The notes beneath the pieces were generated by a model. The model was not told the origin of the DNA, did no database searches, and saw only the letters and a program-made list of their open reading frames with translations. A stretch of 64,000 bases of DNA from assembly GCF_004664715.2 (NCBI RefSeq), contig NC_051068.1, positions 49,946,953 through 50,010,952 of the forward strand, in the 5' to 3' direction. Source of the DNA: Peromyscus leucopus. Its lineage: Eukaryota; Chordata; Mammalia; Rodentia; Cricetidae. The position numbers and the translations under genes are program-made. This document shows positions 1 through 13,193 of the stretch, piece by piece; within the stretch, counting starts at the first letter, position 1; each line of letters begins with the position of its first letter.

Positions 1-1554
1 AGGCTCTAGTTCTCAGTTTTGATATCTGGCAATAATCATTTTATTTTAATTTAGTTTATAATTCCATTCTGTAAGTTTTGTTAATGTTTTTCATCATAAA
101 TAAAATAGATTAGTAAATCTAATTTGTCATATAATTGTGGGGTGACATAATATTGTAGTCAGGAAATTTTATTTCAAAAATGAATGAAACACTCATAATT
201 ATATATATTTATTATCCTAATTCTAGAAGATTTTTTTTCTCTTTTTTATTTTTCTTTAAAGGAATAAGAAATAGTTTGTTTTGGAGACTTTGAGTAATTG
301 TAGCCCAGGAACAAAGACTTATGTTATCCCAATCCCATGTTCCTTTCTTATAAGCAGTTTTCCAATTTGTTTATAGTTTTGCAGAACAGAGAGAAGTCAC
401 AAATCAAGGCAATTTTAAAATACATTGGTGGGTGCATCAGAGACTCAGGTACATTGAGATAGGCAAAGGCTTTCTACAGGGCTCAAAACACTGCCTGATG
501 GCATTCTTAGAATTTGGATTGAAGAAGCATAGAAGTCAGCTCTCTGCCAAGTCAATAGAAAAAAAATTGTATCTGTTGTCATAAGATGTTAATTCTAACA
601 GAGAGGGAGACAGAGGCTAGCTGTTCCTAATGTCTAGAACTTGGCCAAGATAAGGTAATTAATTAGCTTCCAGACAAGCATTAATCCAGTCTCTCCACAG
701 CATCGAAATTCTATTCAGTCAGTCTCAGCAGACACGGAATCATTTCGGGAGCATTTGGTAACACATAGACAGAGCTTCAATTCAGAATTTTTGTGTGCAT
801 TTCCCCCTGTTGGCCAAGCATCCCATTTTGTGAATGTAGGGAATGCATATAATTTATTAAATATTATAAGGTTCCTCATAGCGAGTAAGTTATGAGTATG
901 GTATATGATATAGAGGAGGCTGAGTAGTGGGCAGGACAGGAGTCTTCAGGAAAGAGGAATGGCTGGCAAGGGCTGTTAAGAAAACACTCCTGCATCATAT
1001 CAAAGCTATTAGCTATCAAAATTTAAATCTGAATTATTTTTTCATACCCTCAATATCTGACGTAACAGTTACATGTGACATAGATTACTATACCTAAAAT
1101 TAAGTAACCAAGAACACCATTTAACCTAATGGAGTAGAAATTATAGATAAATTGAATGTAAAATAATCAAAATTTATGATATAGACTATACAGTTCGCTC
1201 TGTATTTGCAAGTATTTGCATTCAATGAACTGTCTACTAATATTTAAAAGGCTATAAGTAGTAATTTCAGATGTGTTACTATAAAATCATTTGAGAGATT
1301 ATGTTAATCATTGTACTTGCATTTGGGAAGCAGAGAGTTAACAGGACATAGAGCCAGAATTCAAAGGTAGCTCTTCTCCCAGTGAGATTAAACCTTTCTA
1401 AATTGGCCAAAAGGGTTGAGACCAAGTGAAAGATGTTATAGAGAACATTCCACTTTCAAAACACACTAACATCACAACACAAAGTTGCTTTCTGAGTAGT
1501 AAGAGCAATATTTTTAAGCACAACAATTCATAATTTTCAACTGTTTTTGTTTAG
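1..1554. other. AT-rich unique DNA, nothing recognised
   Basis: I see no long reading frame, SINE, LTR or microsatellite in this stretch. It is AT-rich with many stops in all frames. Old, highly diverged repeats could be missed by eye. Confidence 0.5.
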
Positions 1555-1735
1555 ATTTTTATGTGTATTTATTTGTAAGTGTAAACATATTTATGTGCTA
1601 GCTTAGGGATGTGAAGGTCAGAAGACAACTTTCAGGAGTCAGAAGGAGTCTCTCCTTCTGCCATGAAGTACATTAAAGCCTGGTTTTTATTCATGCTTAC
1701 CTTTATCTACTGAGTCATCTTACCAACCAACAAAA
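1555..1735 (-). repeat. B3/B2-type SINE, antisense
   Basis: The stretch reads as the complement of a rodent tRNA-derived SINE. It contains 'gaaggtcagaagacaact', then 'aggagtc..tctccttct', and ends with 'ctactgagtcatcttacc', the complement of the tRNA-like head (canonical 'actgagccatctcacc'). Many substitutions show it is old. B2, B3 and B4 are hard to separate by eye. Confidence 0.7.
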
Positions 1736-4700
1736 TATTTTTAATACAATCTGTGAAGACACATTATTTCTTGATATAAGTACTAAGTAGGATAATTATA
1801 TTAATCATTTATTCAGGCAATGTCCTAATTATAGAGGCTTGAGAAACTTAGGAAATTGAGCTAGGCAAGTTAATAATTTTAAAAGGAAACAATTATTAAG
1901 AAGAAGAACACATGGACAAAGCTAGTATTAAGTCATATCAGTAAAAGTAAAGTCATGAAAATGAGTTAACTTATAATTTAATGTAACAAATGAATCATGG
2001 AAGAGATGTCTTTTTTTTCCATGACAGTTCCCACTTTACCTCTGCAAGTTCTGTCACGGGAAACACCTGGTCATCAGATGAATGCCTTGTGAGCTACAAC
2101 AAATTTTCCACTACTGATATCATAACATACTTAAATTCTGCCCCATGGTCTCTACTTTCAGACACTGGCATATGTCTTCTTGTTTATAAAGTTTAGAGAG
2201 ATCCCCATAGTCACATAATGGACTCACTTTTTCATGGGGGCATGTGCCTACCTTCCAAGTTGGAAGAAGACATCTACCCTAGGATTCACCCCAAGTACAT
2301 TACATTTCTAGAAGCCTGAACCTTGACTGAATATCTTACAACTCATCATATTGAGCAAGGACACAAAATGTGACAAAGAACACAAAGATAGCCATATTAG
2401 AATTTCACACACAGCCACTATATTCTCATATAGATCAATCTGTTTCCTGTTTCAGTTCCCACTACAGAGGCCTTCTCTCCCAATTCATCTTCATTTTTAT
2501 TGTGCTTCTTCAGTTATCAAGTGCATTGTGTGGCTGTTCCTAAAGATATGTGAGCAAACATCTCCTCACCACAGCTAGGTCTCTAACAAAACGTGAAAGA
2601 ATGGATTCCATTGAAGTCTAGATCAGTGAGTCAGGAGTTTATAAGTAGGAGCTACTCACTGGACCAAGGGTGTTTCAAAGCATCTGCATGATCCAAAAGG
2701 CCACCCAATCAAGGATGATTTCAAATGCAAGCATGCATTCCTGGAAATTCCTGTACAACTTTCATCTGATTGTGAATTGACTATTCCAAGCAAATTACTG
2801 CTATTGCAGATGTAACAATAGAAAGGGGATTTATAGATATTGGGAATTACAAAAGATTTTTGATTTTCCTAATTTTTTTTTATTTCCTGAATCATATAAA
2901 ACACACCTATGTTTAAATTGGGAAGAAAACTATACATATCAATAGCAATCCCAAAAAGAAAATTTGCTATATTAGAAAAGAAGTATCCCAAAAGAAAACC
3001 ATTAAGTTCTTTAAGCTGTGATAGATGTTCAAACTCTTATTCAGAACACTTGGATGATATGATTAACATTTTACATATTTTGGAAAGGTGAAAATATAAA
3101 AGATTGAAGAATAGAAGTTCACAATAAAATTCAAGAATGTATTAAAAACAGAAGCTGTGTGAGGAATATTAGAACATTGATATGTCAGAAAGAAGAAAAA
3201 AATTCTGGCTAGAAAGTAGCAAATTGTCATGTAGTAAAAGTGTATTTTAAATTTATATTGATACTGTTAATTTAGTGAGTGAATTATGTCTCTAACATAG
3301 TACTTAACACAGACTTTGTAATATTATCTATCATGAAGTTTGTTCAAGGACTAGTTGTGCGAAGTTTGCTGAAATAATGTTTAGGAAGTTAAAACAATTA
3401 AGAAGTTAAAGTATAAAAGATTGATTAAAGTTGATGTTGAAGTCAATAAAGTGGATACAAATTACAAAATTGGGCAAGCTGGAATGATATTAAGAAGTTT
3501 AGAAGTGGTAAAATGTGTATATTAGATAAAAGTGATAGGGTTAGGGAATCCATGATTTATTCATTAGTTAGAAGATGACATTAGAGAATATTTTGTCCCA
3601 GAAATTCTACTTGTATGTTCTCATAATTAATTTTCCTTGATTATATTTTTATATGTATAGATATCACTACATTTGGTTTTGTTATTACTATAAAGGAAGA
3701 AAATGAAACATCAGTGAAAGTAAATTACAGGAACAATTGACAATAATTAATTTGGAAACCATAATTTCAGCAATTTGTTTCTGTAAAGAGTAATATTTAC
3801 TTCTTTAGAATACACCAAGCAATCTAATAAGGCAGAAGATTTGAGGAAAATTAGGAAGAAGAAATCAATTTTTTATTTTGTTATAAAATAAGTATGTAAA
3901 TAGCATTTTGACAAAATTGTTTCTCCTTTGCTCACGGGAGAATTTTACTAGAGAAGTTAGAAGAACTGCCAATTTTACATAAGTGCCGCCACATTTGAGA
4001 AACTTGAACCTTAGAATTGTCACAGAAGAGGTACAGAGAGAATGCAGAGCAATTCTAACAATATTTAAGATCAGTCATGATAAGCTAGGGTATTTTGGTG
4101 AAAGAGAATTGGCTGTAAAGATATTTCCTTTGTTCAGATTTAAACTAAAAACTCCAATCTTACATAAAGTAAACATTGTTTCCTGAAAGGTTATTTCAGT
4201 TCTAAAACTTGCTATTTTTGGTTTACTGAGTATGTGCAAATCACGTTCCCATGCATACTCAGAAAAAAAAAGTGTCCTTTCATAGAGGCTATGAGAACAC
4301 TGGCATACTAGTTAACACAGCAAGTATGACTGATATCTGTCATACAGTTCCCACATTTGTTTCACCTTCTGCCTGGAGTTCAGGAGCTTAGCTGCCTCTT
4401 ATGTATGTGCGTGCTATCTACAGACTGTGAAGTGAATCATCAAATCTTCTCTACTGTAATGAGAATGGAGAAACCTGCTGTAGCTAGTTCACAGAAATGA
4501 TGGCTGTCTCCTGCTCGAGTGATGCATTCGTATAACAATGTAGACTGTGTGAAACGGTTTCCTTTGCAAGAACAAAAAGGCACCTTCTGCACAAATGAAA
4601 TGATTTTGCAGTGTTGGAGCTCAAACATAAAAAAGGCAAACTGGAATTCCAGATATATGTCTTCTCCATTTTATTTAAAAAAAAATCTGAATAGAAAATA

Positions 4701-5442
4701 TAAATCAGTTATCAGAAATCTTGTTTCCCCTTGGCAAGTAAATTTCTGTATCATTTCCTGTATACGACTCATTAAGTTCTACCTCTGCGTCTTGCACATG
4801 TCATTACCTCTTGTCAGCCTGCTGAACATCTATCTGCTTCTTTCTCCAAATCTGATTATTTTGTAATTACCTTCAAGAGATAGGCTTTCGGTCACCTTTT
4901 TGGAAAACTGCTCAATCTGCCTCTACTGGGTCCAGGTTAGGGTTGAACTAATACTAGAAGTGATTAAGTCTTTATAAACAGACACACAAAAGGAAACGTG
5001 TATAGAGTCTGATCAGCCAAGTCCTACGTGGGACATTTCATGAACTAGGAGTAGTCAAAATAAAACAGGAAAATCCCACAGGAAAGAAATCTAATGAGAT
5101 CTTAAAGGACATGACTGCTCTTGCCACCTTTGTGAGACATGAATAGAATTTTAAAAAATCTCAGTTTAGTCTAAGGAATTCATTTCTCTACATTCAAATG
5201 ATGCTTTTCAAACTTTGTCTATTGGTCCGTAATGATCATTCACTGTTCTCCAGTAGTTAGTAAACTGTCTCCTTTTGTTTGCTTGTCTGTTTTAATGTCT
5301 TCAGGCATACCAATACACTGTTTTGTTTTTATTTAATTTTGTTTACTCTCCTAATGTGCAAAAGTCAAATTTCCTCTTATCAATTAACCAATAGATAAAA
5401 TCCCTTTCTTGATCTGGAGTTTTTCTAGAAATGACCTCTTTC
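1736..5442. other. 3.7 kb AT-rich DNA without a recognisable gene
   Basis: Only short reading frames of 60 to 115 codons occur, with no domain, start context or composition that would argue for coding. The longest, a 115-codon frame at 4519-4866, looks like chance. No clear interspersed repeat was seen. Confidence 0.5.
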
Positions 5443-5870
5443 AGAGACTAGGCAAATGGCTCCTTTGGTTAATGTTCTGGCTACACGAGTCCAAAGAACT
5501 GAGTTTAGATCTCCAGAGTGAATGTAAGGCTAGATGCAATACTGAGATCCTTGACTCAGCTCTCCTGTAACATGAGAAGTGGAGTGATGCAGGACAGAGT
5601 CACTATATCCCAGCCTTCCTACAAGGTGAGAAATGGAGCCAAGAGCACCTCCAGGAGCACATGGGCAAGCTAGGATGACATACGTGGAGTCAGACATGTC
5701 TTAAACAAGGCAGAAAAGGCAGAAGGCAAGGGCCCATTACAGAAGCTGTCCTTGCTCCTCTACATTTTTGTAGTGCTAAAGTGGAATATATGCTCTTTCT
5801 CTCTCTCTCTCCCTTTCTCTCATCACACATATACACAAACACACACATAAATACACAAATAAAAATCCTT
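5443..5870 (+). repeat. B4/RSINE-type SINE, sense, CA-rich tail
   Basis: A tRNA-like head ('aatggctcctttggttaa', 'ctgagtttagatctccag') is followed by a middle part recalling 'aaacaaggcagaaaaggcagaagg'. It ends in a CT/CA-rich tail at 5795-5855. This order fits the composite B4/RSINE family but divergence is high, so the family name is tentative. Confidence 0.5.
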
Positions 5871-7082
5871 CCAATTCCTAAAAAGATTTTTAATCTTGAT
5901 TCATTTCTGAGACACTATTAAGCCATGTTGTTGACCATTCACTATCTGATGAATTATCAAAATGTGTGAAAACATAGAACCACTCTCCTTTTTCAGATGA
6001 TGGCTATCACATTATTCAGAAACACATACAATAAGAAATAAAATTAAAATAAATTTATACAGTATATCTCACGCATGAAAATATATTATGGCTAATACTC
6101 TTAGAACGAAATTTTATTATTTGGTATCCACTGTGTGGCTATTTATATTTGGGTGAACATGAAATGTCTCTCAAAAATGATAACATTCAAGCTAAGATTT
6201 GATTGATAGGTAGGAGTCATCTTTAACAAAGCACTCTTGTTAGGAAGGTTAGATGCTGACAAGAGGGCCTTGAGGAGTATGCTAACAGCCGGGATTGCTA
6301 CTGCCCCATGGATCTGTTCATTGCATCTGGGCTGATACAAAAGTGGAAAAAGATGGCTTGCTAAAAATGCACTGAATGACCTAAGTAAACACAGTAGGCT
6401 GTGGGGGAAGATCTGAAGAGGATTGGTGTTAGGTGGGTTACACATGTGGGAGTTGTGGGACTCATTCCGTTCTTGTCTTCCTTAAGGAATGAACTTAGTC
6501 AAAATAGTTTGTGTGAAGTTTAATTACCAAAGCAACTAGTTAGTAAAGCTAAGCAATGCAGTCTAAAGATGGACTGCAGTGGGCTACCCCTAATCTAAGA
6601 AGCAGCCTAATGGGGTCTACATTCTGGATTTTAAATACATATTTATGAATTCAGATTCATGTTATGAGATGGGCCATTTTTTTTGTCTAAATCACAATGA
6701 ACTAAATCTCATTTTCAAATATTTCTTCCCATGATCACTGCAAAAGTGGAGGGATGTAAAGAGCATGGTGTGATTAATTATGACTGTGCCAAGCCTTTTG
6801 AGATGGCAGACTCTATGCAAAAGTATAGAGTGGCATAGCAGAAAGACATAATTGTAGATTTAAGTATGTAAAGCCACACAGAAGCATTCCAACCACCAGT
6901 AGACACAACTACCAAGATGCAAGTGTAGTTTTCTTTGGTTACCTCATATCTAGCTCCTTGTCATTCAGGTAGTCTCATCCTGGAATACAGAGAGACTTTT
7001 GGAGAAATCGTTCTTACAGTTCAGTCTATTCATTGCATATATGTGAAGGGATGATGATGTCCTGCGTATATCCCCCAGGTGA
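5871..7082. other. 1.2 kb unique DNA, nothing recognised
   Basis: There are short antisense reading frames (for example 6143-6445) but no motif or repeat that I can identify. Confidence 0.45.
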
Positions 7083-7440
7083 ATTGTATGGTAGTCTAAA
7101 TGGAATGGGGTACATAGAATCATATATTTGAAGACTAGGTCCCCAGTAGATTGAACTGTTTAGGAAGGATTTGAAGGTGTGGCCTTGTTGGGAGAGGTGG
7201 GTCACTGTGGGTAGGCATTGAGGTTTTGAAAAACTTGCAATACTCTTAGTGCGACTTTCCGTCTCTGCCTTCTGTTGATATGAGCTCTCAGCTGCTGCTC
7301 CAGTCCCTTTCTGCAATGTCTTTGTTCTGTCATTATGGACTCCAACCCTCTTGAACTTTAAGCATTATTAAGTTCTTCTTTTAAATGTTGTCTTGGTCAT
7401 GGCATTTAATCTGAGCAATAGAAAAATAATGCAGAGTGCA
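7083..7440 (+). repeat. Unnamed rodent interspersed repeat, copy 1
   Basis: This copy shares the block 'gtgtggccttgttgg' and 'gtgggtcactgtgggtag' with 50276-50640 and, in the other orientation, 42183-42545. It ends near 'gtcttggtcatggcattt', a recurring 3' part of this rodent repeat (compare 'tattctcatggtgtcttt' at 50276-50640). I know the family by sight but not with certainty by name; an RMER1-type element is one guess. Confidence 0.6.
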
Positions 7441-7843
7441 TTGTGTGGGTGGATAATTGAGAGTGGTGGACTTTTGAGCAACCATCAGACGGCTGTGTTT
7501 TAGAAGACCATCTCATTACTCACCTGGTCAGTTTGGGTCTCCTGCCCTGCTGTAATCTTTTTTATTTCTCACTACCTGTATTCCTGGCCTCTTCATTAAA
7601 CTGTATCATTTCTTTTAAAGATATCAAATATTTTCACTGTAATCTATGCTTGAATTTTTTAAGCACAATAAAACCACCTGAATATGTATTTCTGTAAAAA
7701 GAATAACAAAGAAATAGGGATGGGGTAGAGAGATACATTAATAAAACTTTCTGTTGTATATAGAATGTTAACAAATGTGATGTGGTATAGCAAAAAAAAG
7801 TTGTGCTTCAGGAATACTTTGTAAAATTTCTTCAAAGGAATTG
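7441..7843. other. Unique DNA, nothing recognised
   Basis: An AT-rich spacer with no element or reading frame that I can support. Confidence 0.4.
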
Positions 7844-7855
7844 CTGTATGTTTTT

Positions 7856-8388
7856 TATTCTTTATTTTTATTATTTTTATTAAGGAATTTTTTATTCATT
7901 TTGCATACCAATCTTAGATAACCCTCTCCTCCTTCCTACCTCCCCTTCAGCCTTCCTCCTCCCAACTCACCCCCCATTCCATCCTACAACAAGGCAAGGT
8001 CTTTCATGCAGAGTCCACAGAGCCTGGTACATTCAGTAGAGGGAGGTCCAAGCCCCTCCCCCTATATCAAGGCTGTGCAAGGTGTCCCACCATAGGTAGT
8101 GGTCTCCAAAAAGTCAGCTCATGCACTAGGGATGAAACCTGATCCTGATCTTGCCAGGGGGGCCCCTTAGGCAGATCAAGCTACACAACTGTCTCACTTA
8201 TACAGAGGGCCTAATCCAGTATCATGGAGGTTCCACAGCTGTTGGACTACTAACAATAGTGAAAAGGGTGCCTGAACTGGCTTACCCCAGTAATCAGATC
8301 AGTGAGTACCCTAACTGTTATCGTAGAGTCTTCATCCAGTAACTGATGGAAGCAGATGCAGAAATCCACAGCCAAGCACCAGGCCAAA
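7856..8388 (-). mobile_element. Short L1 insertion with inverted 5' part
   Basis: From a T-rich left end (7856-7905, the complement of an A-tail) to about 8240 the sequence is the complement of L1 3'UTR, including 'ccaggccc'-poor pyrimidine tracts and 'gtgcaaggtgtcccacc'. From about 8246 to 8388 it switches to L1 3'UTR in the sense direction ('gggtgcctgaactggc', 'tgatggaagcagatgcag'; compare 37650-37760). The flanks 7844-7855 and 8389-8400 match at 11 of 12 bases ('ctgtatgttttt' and 'ctgtaggttttt'), which fits a target-site duplication. The pattern is a 5'-inverted L1 made by twin priming, wholly within the 3'UTR. Confidence 0.75.
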
Positions 8389-8400
8389 CTGTAGGTTTTT

Positions 8401-10153
8401 GTGGAAGAGACAGCATAGAGTAATGACTGAAAGAGACTCCGATTGCTGACTGGTGTACGCGTGTATGGTTGTTTCTACTGCTCACCTACAAAACCTGGAT
8501 ATGTGCAGAAGATCTAGACAGAAACCCGGGTTTGTTTTTTGTTTTTTTTTTTAAGTAGCATTATATTTTATGGAACATGCAAAGAACCAAGTGTATTAAT
8601 CTGAAGTGCAGAAATGTCATCAGTAATTGGAGGTACAAGTTAAAACATCTGCACATGGGAGAAAAGAAAGTCTTCAGTCAATTTCATCCAGAAAATATAG
8701 ATGATGTCTACATTACAGATTAAAGCTGATAGTATTTTGTGTTGGCTTTGTTTCTGAGAGTTAAAAACATTTTGATGTATTTAGACATCCATCTCAAAAT
8801 TATGGTAAAAATCATGGAAAGTTACCAAGTGTAGGATCTTAAAAACACCATCTATTTTCCTTTAAACTAGTAAATGGGTATATGGCCTGTCCTCAATAAC
8901 AACAACAAAACAAACAACTCAGACATTGGGAACAAGCATAGATGGATATAAAGTCTACCACAAACAACAGTTTAGGAAAGAAAACTTTCTGCAGTGATGG
9001 GTCACTGTATTAATGGTGGGTTGTGCTGGCAATTCAAACTGTTATTTGGTGCTTGGCAGCTGTGAGGGTTTTAGCACCAACCCTGCTCTTCAGTGTGATT
9101 TGAAAGGTCAATCCTTTACACACTACCAGAGTTAGGCCCACCCAATAGTTATGAATGGTTCTCAATGGCCTTCCTGAAATTTAATCTGTTTTAATTAGAC
9201 AGGTGGAATTTGACTTAACCCAAAACAGCATTTGATGAAGAGCTGTTTCCTTCAGTCTATGGATATTTTTATTACTTGCACCTAGACTTTGAGAAGACAC
9301 AGAAGGAGCTGTGCTTATGCTCAATTTGAATTTTATTTTATCTTTGTATTTTGTGACTGTAAAGAAAATCATCTATTACATGAATTAAATTATATAAATT
9401 TATATAGTTGACTAGTTATGTGGATAGACACCTCAAATTAGTGCACCATACAAGCTTGCTTTAAAAAAAAATCAAATTCAGTGCCCAGAAACAAAGTGTA
9501 CTTTGCAAGCTTCTTCACAGTTTCTTTACCTCCGTGAGAGACAAAATCAGCCTGGAATAGAGCCATTTCTAATTAAAAAGAATTTATTACAATTTTATTT
9601 TATTTTAAACATCTGTTTGACTGTTAAAATGCAAATTCCTCCAATATAACTTAGGAACTGTAAATCAGAATTTTAGTGATTGGGACTAGTGTCCCTGGGT
9701 AGATTTTATACATAGTTAAAACTTAGAAAGTTCAACACTACTATCTGGTGTGCTATTCAGATTGTGCCACTATGAATGCAGACTTGATACTTTCTGGAAA
9801 AATAGTCTCTCTAGTGAATACTGTAGTACTTAATAACTATATACATCATTAGAAGGCTTCAATTCCCTAAAAAAAAATCACTGCTTACAGATTATATATA
9901 ACTGGAAAAGTGTATTGTCTTCTTACAAAATTGAAATGCATGTCTTTATGATTAAAAAAATCCTACATTATTACTGTATGCTTAACAATGGGACATGTGA
10001 GACTCCTGGATTTTCTGGTTTGTAGTATATTAGATATTATCAAAACTTTTACCCCTAGTTTGAATATTTAAAAACATACATATTAGAATACATAATAGAT
10101 GCACGTGTATCTTCTCTGTCCTGCAATCTTAGACTTTTTCCACATATTTAATA
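8401..10153. other. 1.75 kb AT-rich unique DNA
   Basis: I see no element, RNA gene or plausible coding region. A 63-codon antisense frame at 9181-9372 has no recognisable feature. Confidence 0.45.
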
Positions 10154-10295
10154 AAAGGGTTGGTCCAGTCAGATGGCTCTTCTCATAAAGGCACCTGGAG
10201 CCAAATCTGACCACAAGAGTCTGACCAAGGACTCACATGGTACAGGGAGAATTGCCAGATCTTTAAGATTTCCTCTCATGTCCACACAGGTTGTG

Positions 10296-10347
<52 letters not shown>
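10154..10347 (+). repeat. B3/B2-type SINE with (CA)n tail
   Basis: The order is a tRNA-like head 'gtcagatggctcttct', a body 'ctgaccacaagagtctgacc' and 'ggactcacatggtac', then 'ctctcatgtccacacagg', then a (CA)n run of about 48 bases at 10299-10347. The CA run is the expanded tail of the SINE. Confidence 0.75.
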
Positions 10348-10350
<3 letters not shown>

Positions 10351-11216
10351 TAAATGAGTAAATACAAACAACAAACCCTCCTATACTTTCCCCTACCCCT
10401 CTGGTGCTGATTTTTTTTTAGTGGATATTTGTATATGTTACAATTTCTTATCGGCTTTATCGCATGTTATTTTGTAATTTTCATTCATAACTGATACATG
10501 ATGTACCAGAGGATTATTCTCAATATATAGGACAATTGATGTATTATTTTATATGGATTATACCAATTTACCACTTAATAGTTTTTTTTATCACATACAA
10601 ATATAAAATGAAAAAAAAAAATAGAATCTGTAGTTGTGATTCTTAACTGTAGCATTAACACTGATCTAAAGAAACCAGTATCCTATGAAAATCACTATTC
10701 AAGTTCAGTCTGGGATACTCACATCTTCACAGCAGTTTTCATACACATTTTCCCTCACTGATGTGCTCTGTATCTACAATTCAACTCATGTTACTTCTCT
10801 GGTAAATCATGCTCTTTTGAATTGTAGGTATCTCCTGTGTCAAATATGAATTCACTAGTCTGCCAATTTAGGTCATCAGACTTGCTTCCCTCATATACTT
10901 TGTATTATTGCAAAATAGACTCTTTGATTTTATCTTTTCATTTAATGCCCCCCATGGACACACAAACACTCCTAGCAATGTCATTGGGATAAAAGAGAAT
11001 CTAAAATGCTCCCCAAACTTAGGGTTTATCTTTCAAATACCTAAAATAATGAAATACTGTCCAACATACAGTACAGCCCAGTGACAAAGCATCCAGTTAG
11101 CATGCATTTTGACCTGGCCCATCTCTTGGGTCAGGGAAAATAAATAAGTCAATAAGTCACCTTACAACTTACCATATTACTTTTTTCATATCTCGTTATG
11201 GTAAAATTACTATTTT
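10348..11216. other. Unique AT-rich DNA
   Basis: No recognisable gene or repeat apart from short A and T runs. Confidence 0.45.
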
Positions 11217-11217
11217 A

Positions 11218-11220
<3 letters not shown>

Positions 11221-11266
<46 letters not shown>

Positions 11267-11288
11267 TACTATTACTATTACTATTATT
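11221..11288. repeat. (TTA)n / (TAC-TAT)n microsatellite
   Basis: About 14 TTA units grade into TAC/TAT units. It abuts the T-rich side of an antisense B1, so it probably grew from that SINE's A-tail. Confidence 0.9.
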
Positions 11289-11436
11289 GGTTTTTTGAGA
11301 CAGGGTTTCTCTGTGTAGCAGCCCTGGCTATCTTGGAACTCACTCTGTAGATGAGAGTGGCCTTGAACTCAGAGATCTGCCTGCCTCCTCTTACCCCATG
11401 CTAGGAGTAAATGCCTGTACCACCATCACCTGGCTA
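11289..11436 (-). repeat. B1 SINE, antisense
   Basis: It begins 'tttttgagacagggtttctc' and continues 'ccttgaactcagagatctgc', ending 'accaccatcacctggct'. This is a diverged complement of B1 (7SL-derived). Confidence 0.9.
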
Positions 11437-12962
11437 CACTTACTATTTTTTAATATTATGTTATAAGCTGAAATATAGATCATCATGTTGAGATTCATGA
11501 ACATAGACTCCACTTATCAATATTTTTAATAGATATAGGTCTAGTTTTAGCCAATTTTCCATCAATTAATATAATACTTGATGAAAATCAAATTAAAGGA
11601 TAACAACTTTTTTGTGACTCTTAATGACAAACTTCAATCTATGCTTCCTTCAGTGAATTGCTCTGTTTCCACTTACTCTATGAAATCTGTTTACATCACA
11701 CCATCCTGGGATGAAAGACCTAGATAGAGAGAGAGTTAGAAATACATGATAAAGATAGAATGTAGAAGAGGGAGGAAAAGGAACAGAAACAGAAGGAAAA
11801 GGAGCAGGAGCCAAGAAAAAGTAGAGAAAAGAGAGAAGAGGCCTGGGAACAATATACAGAATTTCTATGTATATATAAGTAACCGATTTCTTTCAAGTAG
11901 ACTATATATTATCACCTCTTCTCATGATTTCATTAGACTATGAATCCACTGTTAAATTTATCAGTTGATACAAGTAAATAGCCCATTTATTTGTTAATAG
12001 CTTGTTAATTTTTAATCAAGCTGTTATCACAGGAGCCTGAGGGGGTGATTTAAAATTGCAACCAAGTCTGGATAAATTTCTTTATTTCTGTGTAAAAAAT
12101 TCTTTTGAAGAATTTCATACAGGAGAATTGTATTTGTATCATTTCCTCCCATCTATCTATTCCATGTCCCCTGCTTACTCAAATGACTGTGTGTATGTAT
12201 ATGTGCTTAGGACAGATCATTTGTAATTAGATAGTCAATCAGGCAGCCCATCTTTGGAGAAGATTGATTCACTCTCAGTAGCCATTAATTGCTTCTAATT
12301 CTTTTTCTAGGATCAGGCCTTGGTAGATTTCTCCCATCTACACTGGCATATTAACTGGTGTTTTAAGTCCTGGTTATGCAACCATATGGTTAAGATTTCA
12401 TGGGTGCAACCTCCTTGTCCTATCATCTAGAAGGTGGTATCTTGGAACATACAACCTCATCCTTTTAAGCATCTCTAGGGGAAAATGAGAAAAATAAATA
12501 AAATGGGTTGGAAATCTTTCAGTTTTTTCATTGAAGCCTACAACTAGTCCTTTCATGTCTTCATGGATTACAAATTGCATTCTTAGGCAGAGCATATTTA
12601 TGTCCTTGTTGGGGGACCTCTGATCTGCATGATCAACAACCTCCATATTTTATTAAATTAGAACAGAAGGATGTAATCCTGTTTAGGAACCTAGCTCCAG
12701 ATTTATAACTATTTTAATTACTTCCTTTTTTCTCATCTTTACCACCATTGTCTCAGAGTAGGTTACTTAAAACAGTGTTATAGATCTTTCCATGGAGGAC
12801 ATCTTCTTTTTTGTTTTTCAACAACAAATGTGCTCCCTCCCTCCCTGCAAAGACAGTAGTCTAGATTTATTTGTCCAATACTATCTCACACTAATTGTTC
12901 ATAGTTTAGAATCTGTTTTTGTCTCCCAAAACTTCACTGAAATTGCTCTCACTAACTGCATC
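11437..12962. other. 1.5 kb unique DNA
   Basis: The only noteworthy composition is a purine-rich patch at 11755-11840. No gene is supported. Confidence 0.45.
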
Positions 12963-12975
12963 AGAAAAGAATCCT

Positions 12976-13123
12976 TGGCCAGGCGGTGGTGGCGCACGCC
13001 TTTAATCCCAGCACTCGGGAGGCAGAGGCAGGCGGATCTTTGTGAGTTCGAGGCCAGCCTGGGCTACCAAGTGAGTTCCAGGAAAGGCGCAAAGCTATGC
13101 AGAGAAACCCTGTCTCCAAAAAC

Positions 13124-13157
<34 letters not shown>

Positions 13158-13180
13158 AAGGAAGAAAGGAAAAAAAAAAA
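12976..13180 (+). mobile_element. Young B1 SINE with perfect 13-bp target duplication
   Basis: A full-length B1 runs from 'ggccaggcggtggtggcgc' to 'gagaaaccctgtctcc', followed by an A-rich tail of about 55 bases. The 13-mer 'agaaaagaatcct' stands directly before it (12963-12975) and directly after the tail (13181-13193) without mismatch. The internal 'gttcgaggcc' B box is intact. A perfect duplication and a little-mutated body indicate a recent insertion. Confidence 0.95.
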
Positions 13181-13193
13181 AGAAAAGAATCCT

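Noticed and set aside
4519..4866. 115-codon plus-strand frame
   Set aside because: No known motif, lysine/isoleucine-rich as expected of AT-rich chance translation, overlapping frames on the other strand, and no exon-like context.
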